Source: Flabesymbios commensalis (Eukaryota; Annelida; Polychaeta; Terebellida; Flabelligeridae). Taken from it: a stretch of DNA of 64,000 bases. A program made the translations under genes and the position numbers. This document shows positions 49,226 through 60,600 of the stretch, one piece after another (position 1 is the stretch's first letter; every line of letters starts with the position of its first letter). The notes below the pieces were generated by a model. The model was not told the DNA's origin. It saw nothing but the letters and a program-made list of their open reading frames with translations, and did no database searches. The stretch lies in assembly GCA_964017125.1 (NCBI GenBank), contig CAXHKU010000910.1:88284-152283 (forward strand). The letters run 5' to 3'.

Positions 49226-49560
49226 TTGAACAAGCCAACCCGTGGGAGTCCTGTTTTCAGATTTATCTGGTGCTATGCGGACTCTCAGGTTAACTGGGGG
49301 TACAACTCATGATCAGAGAAGAAACAAAGAAGAGAGAGAGTGACTGATCTAATGGTGTGGACCCCATTAAAGCAAAATAGGCGGGGGGAGTAAAGTAGAT
49401 ATAAAAATTAAAAGATGGGAGGGGGTACGGGAGTGGGGAAATAGGTGGATGCTCGCTTCTCCAGGCCCATGGAGGCTTGGAGTCGCTGTAGCCCTGCGGA
49501 GCAGGTCACCACAGACAGCTACGAATTAGCTGACAGCGGGTCGATAAGATTCTATTCTAT
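49226..49560 (+). repeat. Partial alpha repeat followed by beta repeat (copy 3)
   Basis: A partial alpha copy (49226-49300) precedes a beta copy (49301-49560) that ends in a short TTCTA run, the same order as at 15756-16105. Homology with R1 stops at the end of this tail, which sets the right limit of the shared flank. Confidence 0.65.
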
Positions 49561-50105
49561 AACTTGTCTACTGATGTTTGACTATTATCTTGCTGGATGC
49601 TGAAACTTTTTTCAATTTCAATTAACAAATTATATTAGTGCGACACAAATTAGACATTATCACATTTGAATTAATGTTAGTTATAGACTAGACTATAACG
49701 TTTATAGATAACTTGGGACCTTCTGTAATATCGCCCATCCACTGTCAGTGTCACTGTGACTGTGTCTGACAGTGTCATCAACAAAACATTCAATGTCAAT
49801 GATCAATCAAGGTCTCACACAACTAATATTTACTCCATTCGACTGGTATTTTTTCAACAGATTTTCGTCAGTTGAGCAGTGACCTGTTTTAAAGAACGTC
49901 GGCGCCTAGTAGGGCCTTTTCATGTCCTGAAAACATCTGACATTAAACCAATTATGTTATTGTTGGTTTGGCCAATGCTGGGCCAGAGTCAGATACTGTG
50001 GTACAAAATCATGTTTGCTTTGTTAGGCCTAAAACCCTTCATTGATTGGCCTAATGTTTGCCTAATGCTTGACAATTGCTAACTCTTAAAAGATTCAATA
50101 ATGTT
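49561..50105. other. Single-copy DNA, no supported gene
   Basis: No relative elsewhere in the window. The 67-residue frame at 49879-50082 shows no recognisable domain and no clear gene context. CACTGTCAGTGTCACTGTGA near 49740-49760 is a short imperfect repeat. I see nothing else. Confidence 0.45.
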
Positions 50106-50330
50106 GTGGGAAGCTTCCGTGATCGAGCGGTACCGTGCTCGGCCTCAGACCATCAGGGCTCGAATTTCAATTCCTGTGTCTGCAGGGCAGTGTCATCTCA
50201 CCATCCTCAGGAGGTTCTCTTGGCACAGTTTAGCGTATGTGCACACAGGTGGTCTAAAACCCCATTCATTTCATTTTCATTTGGATCGTTGACATTGTGT
50301 GTGATGCTGGGCCAACACTAAATTGGTACC
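50106..50330 (+). mobile_element. tRNA-derived SINE candidate
   Basis: TGATCGAGCGG (50120-50130) fits the RNA polymerase III A box at 10 of 11 positions. GGCTCGAATTT (50157-50167) fits the B box GGTTCGANTCC at 8 of 11. They are 37 bp apart in the right order and orientation, with tRNA-like sequence between. A non-tRNA body follows, with a CATTTCATTTTCATTT stretch near 50268-50282. The open frames of 63 and 81 residues here are incidental. End points are approximate and the decayed B box suggests an old, silent copy. Confidence 0.5.
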
Positions 50331-50640
50331 ATAGCAAAGCTGACAACTAAAATATGCTTTGGCACAGTGTCCATTTGGTCAGCAATAGCTTGTAATTGAA
50401 GGTAATTAGTGTTGCACAGCTCGAATGAAATTGAAAAAAGTTGTCTCAGTCAGCGAAGTATATGAGTTTTACAAAGAAAATTATTTGTCATATTGGACAG
50501 ATGATATCAAGTAAATGCAAGCTCACATATTTACTTTTAAAGCCTAACAACATAGATCAATGATGCACTCGTTTGGTTCTGCAATGCCCAAAAAAGAGAT
50601 GATTCAACCCAATATGAGTAATAAAATGAAAGTAATAAAA
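50331..50640. other. AT-rich spacer, nothing recognised
   Basis: Single-copy AT-rich DNA up to the gradual start of left-arm homology. No gene, RNA or repeat end is seen. Confidence 0.5.
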
Positions 50641-51276
50641 AAAAACTTTGTTGTTGATTTTGTTCTTGTCGCGTGACTGTGATGTGTGAATGATGCAATA
50701 AAAAAATCAGTAAAATAGTTTTTTTATTAAAATTATTTTGTTTTTTCCATCTAACCTACTGCTGATGAAAGGTAAGACTCATAAGTAATCGGCAATTAAT
50801 TAAAAAAAAGTGAAATGAAGTACTACAAATAAACATTTCAGTTTTAAATGTGTGGAATTTAAGTAAATTATTTTTAAAAAGTGAAAACATACTGTGGTAT
50901 TGGCTGTCTGTAACATCGTAGAAGGCTGTCCGTCTGGCCGGCCCTCAGTAGCCCCTTGTGGACAAGGGACTCATCTTTCATGGGATTAGGTGAGGCACGA
51001 GGAATAGTGGCGGGGTCACGTATTACAGCCAATAACACAGTACATTTGTAGCTATTATGAGTCCAATCAGGGTGAAATCCATTTCTACTCAGTTAAAAAA
51101 ATTTAACAATTTTTTTGAAATTGAATTTGCATATTACAAGAGCTGCTATTGGCAAAAAATACAATTTTTTTTTGAAATGGTGACCCCCGACTGGACTTAT
51201 ATATATATTAGTTTTTACAAAAAGGGGGGGAATCCATGCCAAATTTTTTTCAGGCATGGCTACATTTCTGTATAGT
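50641..51276. repeat. Left arm L3, diverged copy beside array 3
   Basis: Relative of 1995-2615 with about 10 percent differences by eye and small indels. It includes the 149-bp MITE, the G-rich GACCCCCGACTGGAC region and the CCATGCC / GGCATGG hairpin. It joins satellite at 51277, without the 200-bp spacer of L1 and L2. The 72-residue frame at 51057-51275 has no support as a gene. Confidence 0.65.
50892..51040. mobile_element. 149-bp TA-flanked MITE (diverged third copy)
   Basis: Same length, inverted repeats and TA flanks as 2236-2384. The first internal stem reads CCCTTG / CAAGGG in place of CCCGTG / CACGGG, so a G-C pair has become T-A with pairing kept. In the second stem CTCACCT has become CTCATCT, giving a G-T wobble with AGGTGAG. 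It shares the flanks of the other copies, so it descends from one insertion followed by duplication of the locus. Confidence 0.6.
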
Positions 51277-51593
51277 CACGTGAAATTGGGAGAGGATCGG
51301 ATAAAAACTCTGGGAGATATGGCGATTTGAAAATCGCATAATGTATTATGACTGGGAAAAATGGGACCTTTTACCCCGCATTCCTCAAAATCTGTTGGTC
51401 GGATTTGCTATAAAAACCATAGCACTTCTTTCTGATGCCTATCCAATATTTTGGCTAAGTTTGAAGTCTATACGTCAAACACACTGGGAGAAATAGATGC
51501 GCAAATTTCGAGTAGTGGAAGAAGATTAAAAATAATAATAATATAGTTGAAAGTATTTAAGGAAAACAATAGTTTGGGCGGCTTCGCCCAAAC
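51277..51593. repeat. Array 3 leader: divergent partial monomer
   Basis: Starts at CACGTGAAATTGGG, matching type C (types A and A2 read CATGTGAAATTGGG). It continues as an A-like segment but has private changes such as AAGTTTGAAGTCTATACGTC and ACACTGGGAGAAATAGATG. It ends at its own hairpin (51572-51593), preceded by AAAACAAT where all other copies have AAAAGAAT. Being at the array edge, it has probably escaped homogenisation. Confidence 0.85.
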
Positions 51594-51656
51594 TAATAAT
51601 AATATAGTTGAAAGTATTTAAGGAAAAGAATAGTTTGGGCGGCTTCGCCCAAACTA
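51542..51656. repeat. Duplicated hairpin module at the start of the array 3 B block
   Basis: Two hairpin modules start at 51542 and 51603, only 61 bp apart, joined by a short TAA stretch. This is the same arrangement as at 34094-34223 but formed independently, since the left partner here is the divergent leader type. Confidence 0.9.
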
Positions 51657-54600
51657 ATAATGCAGTAACTCGACAACGGTTGGGCGTAGAAAAAAACTAA
51701 GCACACTTCATCGCAGTAGTTTTTCAAGGGCTTTTCAGAAATCATACTGATTTTTCTGTTTTTTGATTTTATGACGTCATCATTACGTAATAGGTTCACA
51801 TCTGCTACTATAACTCAGTAACGGTTAGAGATATAAGGTTTTTTTAATAGACGTTTAACAGGTACTTTTAGTCAAGCTTCTCAAAAAACAAAGAAAATTA
51901 AATATTGCTCTTATAGTTTTATCGTTATGACGTCATCACGATATGCGACACTTAGCCTTAATTCAATAACAATTAAAGATTCAACGCTTGCTTAAGAATG
52001 GCTTATTTACGACATTTTCCCATGCTTTCAGGAACACTAATCAGATTGAAGCTATGTTGCTTATTCGCTGCGTTATGACGTCATGAATTTTTAATGTATT
52101 ACCTATGGGGAAAAATCAACTTCCGGTTATTTGACAGCTGATCTTGCTAGAGCTCCAAAAACTTTTGTGGTCCTTGATGGTGCCCTAAAGAGTTTGTATA
52201 TAAAACTAGAAGAGGATCGGTTGAAAACTCTAGGAGATATGAGGTCCTGAAGGTGTAATGTATTAGCTATGGGGAAAAATGACTTCCGGTGTTTTTAAAG
52301 CTAAAGCTCTGTAAACTTGTAGAGTCTTGAAGGGTTTTCTAGAGGGTATGCATATAAAATTTTGGGTAGATCGGATGAAAACTCTTGGAGATATAGCGAT
52401 TTTAAAATGGCGTAATGTATTTTGACTGGGAAAAATGGGACCTTTTACCCCGCATTCCTCAAAATCTGTTGGTCGGATTTGCTATAAAAACCATAGCACT
52501 TCTTCCTGATGCCTATCCAATATTTTGGCCAAGTTTTGTGTCTATGCATCAAATACTCTAGGAGAAATAGGGGCGCAAATTTCGAGTAGTGGAAGAAGAT
52601 TAAAAATAATAATAATAATAATAATAATATAGTTGAAAGTATTTAAGGAAAAGAATAGTTTGGGCGGCTTCGCCCAAACTAATAATGCAGTAACTCGACA
52701 ACGGTTGGGCGTAGAAAAAAACTAAGCACACTTCATCGCAGTAGTTTTTCAAGGGCTTTTCAGAAATCATACTGATTTTTCTGTTTTTTGATTTTATGAC
52801 GTCATCATTACGTAATAGGTTCACATCTGCTACTATAACTCAGTAACGGTTAGAGATATAAGGTTTTTTTAATAGACGTTTAACAGGTACTTTTAGTCAA
52901 GCTTCTCAAAAAACAAAGAAAATTAAATATTGCTCTTATAGTTTTATCGTTATGACGTCATCACGATATGCGACACTTAGCCTTAATTCAATAACAATTA
53001 AAGATTCAACGCTTGCTTAAGAATGGCTTATTTACGACATTTTCCCATGCTTTCAGGAACACTAATCAGATTGAAGCTATGTTGCTTATTCGCTGCGTTA
53101 TGACGTCATGAATTTTTAATGTATTACCTATGGGGAAAAATCAACTTCCGGTTATTTGACAGCTGATCTTGCTAGAGCTCCAAAAACTTTTGTGGTCCTT
53201 GATGGTGCCCTAAAGAGTTTGTATATAAAACTAGAAGAGGATCGGTTGAAAACTCTAGGAGATATGAGGTCCTGAAGGTGTAATGTATTAGCTATGGGGA
53301 AAAATGACTTCCGGTGTTTTTAAAGCTAAAGCTCTGTAAACTTGTAGAGTCTTGAAGGGTTTTCTAGAGGGTATGCATATAAAATTTTGGGTAGATCGGA
53401 TGAAAACTCTTGGAGATATAGCGATTTTAAAATGGCGTAATGTATTTTGACTGGGAAAAATGGGACCTTTTACCCCGCATTCCTCAAAATCTGTTGGTCG
53501 GATTTGCTATAAAAACCATAGCACTTCTTCCTGATGCCTATCCAATATTTTGGCCAAGTTTTGTGTCTATGCATCAAATACTCTAGGAGAAATAGGGGCG
53601 CAAATTTCGAGTAGTGGAAGAAGATTAAAAATAATAATAATAATAATAATAATATAGTTGAAAGTATTTAAGGAAAAGAATAGTTTGGGCGGCTTCGCCC
53701 AAACTAATAATGCAGTAACTCGACAACGGTTGGGCGTAGAAAAAAACTAAGCACACTTCATCGCAGTAGTTTTTCAAGGGCTTTTCAGAAATCATACTGA
53801 TTTTTCTGTTTTTTGATTTTATGACGTCATCATTACGTAATAGGTTCACATCTGCTACTATAACTCAGTAACGGTTAGAGATATAAGGTTTTTTTAATAG
53901 ACGTTTAACAGGTACTTTTAGTCAAGCTTCTCAAAAAACAAAGAAAATTAAATATTGCTCTTATAGTTTTATCGTTATGACGTCATCACGATATGCGACA
54001 CTTAGCCTTAATTCAATAACAATTAAAGATTCAACGCTTGCTTAAGAATGGCTTATTTACGACATTTTCCCATGCTTTCAGGAACACTAATCAGATTGAA
54101 GCTATGTTGCTTATTCGCTGCGTTATGACGTCATGAATTTTTAATGTATTACCTATGGGGAAAAATCAACTTCCGGTTATTTGACAGCTGATCTTGCTAG
54201 AGCTCCAAAAACTTTTGTGGTCCTTGATGGTGCCCTAAAGAGTTTGTATATAAAACTAGAAGAGGATCGGTTGAAAACTCTAGGAGATATGAGGTCCTGA
54301 AGGTGTAATGTATTAGCTATGGGGAAAAATGACTTCCGGTGTTTTTAAAGCTAAAGCTCTGTAAACTTGTAGAGTCTTGAAGGGTTTTCTAGAGGGTATG
54401 CATATAAAATTTTGGGTAGATCGGATGAAAACTCTTGGAGATATAGCGATTTTAAAATGGCGTAATGTATTTTGACTGGGAAAAATGGGACCTTTTACCC
54501 CGCATTCCTCAAAATCTGTTGGTCGGATTTGCTATAAAAACCATAGCACTTCTTCCTGATGCCTATCCAATATTTTGGCCAAGTTTTGTGTCTATGCATC

Positions 54601-57600
54601 AAATACTCTAGGAGAAATAGGGGCGCAAATTTCGAGTAGTGGAAGAAGATTAAAAATAATAATAATAATAATAATAATATAGTTGAAAGTATTTAAGGAA
54701 AAGAATAGTTTGGGCGGCTTCGCCCAAACTAATAATGCAGTAACTCGACAACGGTTGGGCGTAGAAAAAAACTAAGCACACTTCATCGCAGTAGTTTTTC
54801 AAGGGCTTTTCAGAAATCATACTGATTTTTCTGTTTTTTGATTTTATGACGTCATCATTACGTAATAGGTTCACATCTGCTACTATAACTCAGTAACGGT
54901 TAGAGATATAAGGTTTTTTTAATAGACGTTTAACAGGTACTTTTAGTCAAGCTTCTCAAAAAACAAAGAAAATTAAATATTGCTCTTATAGTTTTATCGT
55001 TATGACGTCATCACGATATGCGACACTTAGCCTTAATTCAATAACAATTAAAGATTCAACGCTTGCTTAAGAATGGCTTATTTACGACATTTTCCCATGC
55101 TTTCAGGAACACTAATCAGATTGAAGCTATGTTGCTTATTCGCTGCGTTATGACGTCATGAATTTTTAATGTATTACCTATGGGGAAAAATCAACTTCCG
55201 GTTATTTGACAGCTGATCTTGCTAGAGCTCCAAAAACTTTTGTGGTCCTTGATGGTGCCCTAAAGAGTTTGTATATAAAACTAGAAGAGGATCGGTTGAA
55301 AACTCTAGGAGATATGAGGTCCTGAAGGTGTAATGTATTAGCTATGGGGAAAAATGACTTCCGGTGTTTTTAAAGCTAAAGCTCTGTAAACTTGTAGAGT
55401 CTTGAAGGGTTTTCTAGAGGGTATGCATATAAAATTTTGGGTAGATCGGATGAAAACTCTTGGAGATATAGCGATTTTAAAATGGCGTAATGTATTTTGA
55501 CTGGGAAAAATGGGACCTTTTACCCCGCATTCCTCAAAATCTGTTGGTCGGATTTGCTATAAAAACCATAGCACTTCTTCCTGATGCCTATCCAATATTT
55601 TGGCCAAGTTTTGTGTCTATGCATCAAATACTCTAGGAGAAATAGGGGCGCAAATTTCGAGTAGTGGAAGAAGATTAAAAATAATAATAATAATAATAAT
55701 AATATAGTTGAAAGTATTTAAGGAAAAGAATAGTTTGGGCGGCTTCGCCCAAACTAATAATGCAGTAACTCGACAACGGTTGGGCGTAGAAAAAAACTAA
55801 GCACACTTCATCGCAGTAGTTTTTCAAGGGCTTTTCAGAAATCATACTGATTTTTCTGTTTTTTGATTTTATGACGTCATCATTACGTAATAGGTTCACA
55901 TCTGCTACTATAACTCAGTAACGGTTAGAGATATAAGGTTTTTTTAATAGACGTTTAACAGGTACTTTTAGTCAAGCTTCTCAAAAAACAAAGAAAATTA
56001 AATATTGCTCTTATAGTTTTATCGTTATGACGTCATCACGATATGCGACACTTAGCCTTAATTCAATAACAATTAAAGATTCAACGCTTGCTTAAGAATG
56101 GCTTATTTACGACATTTTCCCATGCTTTCAGGAACACTAATCAGATTGAAGCTATGTTGCTTATTCGCTGCGTTATGACGTCATGAATTTTTAATGTATT
56201 ACCTATGGGGAAAAATCAACTTCCGGTTATTTGACAGCTGATCTTGCTAGAGCTCCAAAAACTTTTGTGGTCCTTGATGGTGCCCTAAAGAGTTTGTATA
56301 TAAAACTAGAAGAGGATCGGTTGAAAACTCTAGGAGATATGAGGTCCTGAAGGTGTAATGTATTAGCTATGGGGAAAAATGACTTCCGGTGTTTTTAAAG
56401 CTAAAGCTCTGTAAACTTGTAGAGTCTTGAAGGGTTTTCTAGAGGGTATGCATATAAAATTTTGGGTAGATCGGATGAAAACTCTTGGAGATATAGCGAT
56501 TTTAAAATGGCGTAATGTATTTTGACTGGGAAAAATGGGACCTTTTACCCCGCATTCCTCAAAATCTGTTGGTCGGATTTGCTATAAAAACCATAGCACT
56601 TCTTCCTGATGCCTATCCAATATTTTGGCCAAGTTTTGTGTCTATGCATCAAATACTCTAGGAGAAATAGGGGCGCAAATTTCGAGTAGTGGAAGAAGAT
56701 TAAAAATAATAATAATAATAATAATAATATAGTTGAAAGTATTTAAGGAAAAGAATAGTTTGGGCGGCTTCGCCCAAACTAATAATGCAGTAACTCGACA
56801 ACGGTTGGGCGTAGAAAAAAACTAAGCACACTTCATCGCAGTAGTTTTTCAAGGGCTTTTCAGAAATCATACTGATTTTTCTGTTTTTTGATTTTATGAC
56901 GTCATCATTACGTAATAGGTTCACATCTGCTACTATAACTCAGTAACGGTTAGAGATATAAGGTTTTTTTAATAGACGTTTAACAGGTACTTTTAGTCAA
57001 GCTTCTCAAAAAACAAAGAAAATTAAATATTGCTCTTATAGTTTTATCGTTATGACGTCATCACGATATGCGACACTTAGCCTTAATTCAATAACAATTA
57101 AAGATTCAACGCTTGCTTAAGAATGGCTTATTTACGACATTTTCCCATGCTTTCAGGAACACTAATCAGATTGAAGCTATGTTGCTTATTCGCTGCGTTA
57201 TGACGTCATGAATTTTTAATGTATTACCTATGGGGAAAAATCAACTTCCGGTTATTTGACAGCTGATCTTGCTAGAGCTCCAAAAACTTTTGTGGTCCTT
57301 GATGGTGCCCTAAAGAGTTTGTATATAAAACTAGAAGAGGATCGGTTGAAAACTCTAGGAGATATGAGGTCCTGAAGGTGTAATGTATTAGCTATGGGGA
57401 AAAATGACTTCCGGTGTTTTTAAAGCTAAAGCTCTGTAAACTTGTAGAGTCTTGAAGGGTTTTCTAGAGGGTATGCATATAAAATTTTGGGTAGATCGGA
57501 TGAAAACTCTTGGAGATATAGCGATTTTAAAATGGCGTAATGTATTTTGACTGGGAAAAATGGGACCTTTTACCCCGCATTCCTCAAAATCTGTTGGTCG

Positions 57601-60600
57601 GATTTGCTATAAAAACCATAGCACTTCTTCCTGATGCCTATCCAATATTTTGGCCAAGTTTTGTGTCTATGCATCAAATACTCTAGGAGAAATAGGGGCG
57701 CAAATTTCGAGTAGTGGAAGAAGATTAAAAATAATAATAATAATAATAATAATATAGTTGAAAGTATTTAAGGAAAAGAATAGTTTGGGCGGCTTCGCCC
57801 AAACTAATAATGCAGTAACTCGACAACGGTTGGGCGTAGAAAAAAACTAAGCACACTTCATCGCAGTAGTTTTTCAAGGGCTTTTCAGAAATCATACTGA
57901 TTTTTCTGTTTTTTGATTTTATGACGTCATCATTACGTAATAGGTTCACATCTGCTACTATAACTCAGTAACGGTTAGAGATATAAGGTTTTTTTAATAG
58001 ACGTTTAACAGGTACTTTTAGTCAAGCTTCTCAAAAAACAAAGAAAATTAAATATTGCTCTTATAGTTTTATCGTTATGACGTCATCACGATATGCGACA
58101 CTTAGCCTTAATTCAATAACAATTAAAGATTCAACGCTTGCTTAAGAATGGCTTATTTACGACATTTTCCCATGCTTTCAGGAACACTAATCAGATTGAA
58201 GCTATGTTGCTTATTCGCTGCGTTATGACGTCATGAATTTTTAATGTATTACCTATGGGGAAAAATCAACTTCCGGTTATTTGACAGCTGATCTTGCTAG
58301 AGCTCCAAAAACTTTTGTGGTCCTTGATGGTGCCCTAAAGAGTTTGTATATAAAACTAGAAGAGGATCGGTTGAAAACTCTAGGAGATATGAGGTCCTGA
58401 AGGTGTAATGTATTAGCTATGGGGAAAAATGACTTCCGGTGTTTTTAAAGCTAAAGCTCTGTAAACTTGTAGAGTCTTGAAGGGTTTTCTAGAGGGTATG
58501 CATATAAAATTTTGGGTAGATCGGATGAAAACTCTTGGAGATATAGCGATTTTAAAATGGCGTAATGTATTTTGACTGGGAAAAATGGGACCTTTTACCC
58601 CGCATTCCTCAAAATCTGTTGGTCGGATTTGCTATAAAAACCATAGCACTTCTTCCTGATGCCTATCCAATATTTTGGCCAAGTTTTGTGTCTATGCATC
58701 AAATACTCTAGGAGAAATAGGGGCGCAAATTTCGAGTAGTGGAAGAAGATTAAAAATAATAATAATAATAATAATAATATAGTTGAAAGTATTTAAGGAA
58801 AAGAATAGTTTGGGCGGCTTCGCCCAAACTAATAATGCAGTAACTCGACAACGGTTGGGCGTAGAAAAAAACTAAGCACACTTCATCGCAGTAGTTTTTC
58901 AAGGGCTTTTCAGAAATCATACTGATTTTTCTGTTTTTTGATTTTATGACGTCATCATTACGTAATAGGTTCACATCTGCTACTATAACTCAGTAACGGT
59001 TAGAGATATAAGGTTTTTTTAATAGACGTTTAACAGGTACTTTTAGTCAAGCTTCTCAAAAAACAAAGAAAATTAAATATTGCTCTTATAGTTTTATCGT
59101 TATGACGTCATCACGATATGCGACACTTAGCCTTAATTCAATAACAATTAAAGATTCAACGCTTGCTTAAGAATGGCTTATTTACGACATTTTCCCATGC
59201 TTTCAGGAACACTAATCAGATTGAAGCTATGTTGCTTATTCGCTGCGTTATGACGTCATGAATTTTTAATGTATTACCTATGGGGAAAAATCAACTTCCG
59301 GTTATTTGACAGCTGATCTTGCTAGAGCTCCAAAAACTTTTGTGGTCCTTGATGGTGCCCTAAAGAGTTTGTATATAAAACTAGAAGAGGATCGGTTGAA
59401 AACTCTAGGAGATATGAGGTCCTGAAGGTGTAATGTATTAGCTATGGGGAAAAATGACTTCCGGTGTTTTTAAAGCTAAAGCTCTGTAAACTTGTAGAGT
59501 CTTGAAGGGTTTTCTAGAGGGTATGCATATAAAATTTTGGGTAGATCGGATGAAAACTCTTGGAGATATAGCGATTTTAAAATGGCGTAATGTATTTTGA
59601 CTGGGAAAAATGGGACCTTTTACCCCGCATTCCTCAAAATCTGTTGGTCGGATTTGCTATAAAAACCATAGCACTTCTTCCTGATGCCTATCCAATATTT
59701 TGGCCAAGTTTTGTGTCTATGCATCAAATACTCTAGGAGAAATAGGGGCGCAAATTTCGAGTAGTGGAAGAAGATTAAAAATAATAATAATAATAATAAT
59801 AATATAGTTGAAAGTATTTAAGGAAAAGAATAGTTTGGGCGGCTTCGCCCAAACTAATAATGCAGTAACTCGACAACGGTTGGGCGTAGAAAAAAACTAA
59901 GCACACTTCATCGCAGTAGTTTTTCAAGGGCTTTTCAGAAATCATACTGATTTTTCTGTTTTTTGATTTTATGACGTCATCATTACGTAATAGGTTCACA
60001 TCTGCTACTATAACTCAGTAACGGTTAGAGATATAAGGTTTTTTTAATAGACGTTTAACAGGTACTTTTAGTCAAGCTTCTCAAAAAACAAAGAAAATTA
60101 AATATTGCTCTTATAGTTTTATCGTTATGACGTCATCACGATATGCGACACTTAGCCTTAATTCAATAACAATTAAAGATTCAACGCTTGCTTAAGAATG
60201 GCTTATTTACGACATTTTCCCATGCTTTCAGGAACACTAATCAGATTGAAGCTATGTTGCTTATTCGCTGCGTTATGACGTCATGAATTTTTAATGTATT
60301 ACCTATGGGGAAAAATCAACTTCCGGTTATTTGACAGCTGATCTTGCTAGAGCTCCAAAAACTTTTGTGGTCCTTGATGGTGCCCTAAAGAGTTTGTATA
60401 TAAAACTAGAAGAGGATCGGTTGAAAACTCTAGGAGATATGAGGTCCTGAAGGTGTAATGTATTAGCTATGGGGAAAAATGACTTCCGGTGTTTTTAAAG
60501 CTAAAGCTCTGTAAACTTGTAGAGTCTTGAAGGGTTTTCTAGAGGGTATGCATATAAAATTTTGGGTAGATCGGATGAAAACTCTTGGAGATATAGCGAT

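Noticed and set aside
49879-50321. Three overlapping plus-strand frames of 63-81 residues in the single-copy stretch
   Set aside because: Two overlap the SINE candidate and the third has no recognisable domain. No splice or promoter context could be supported.
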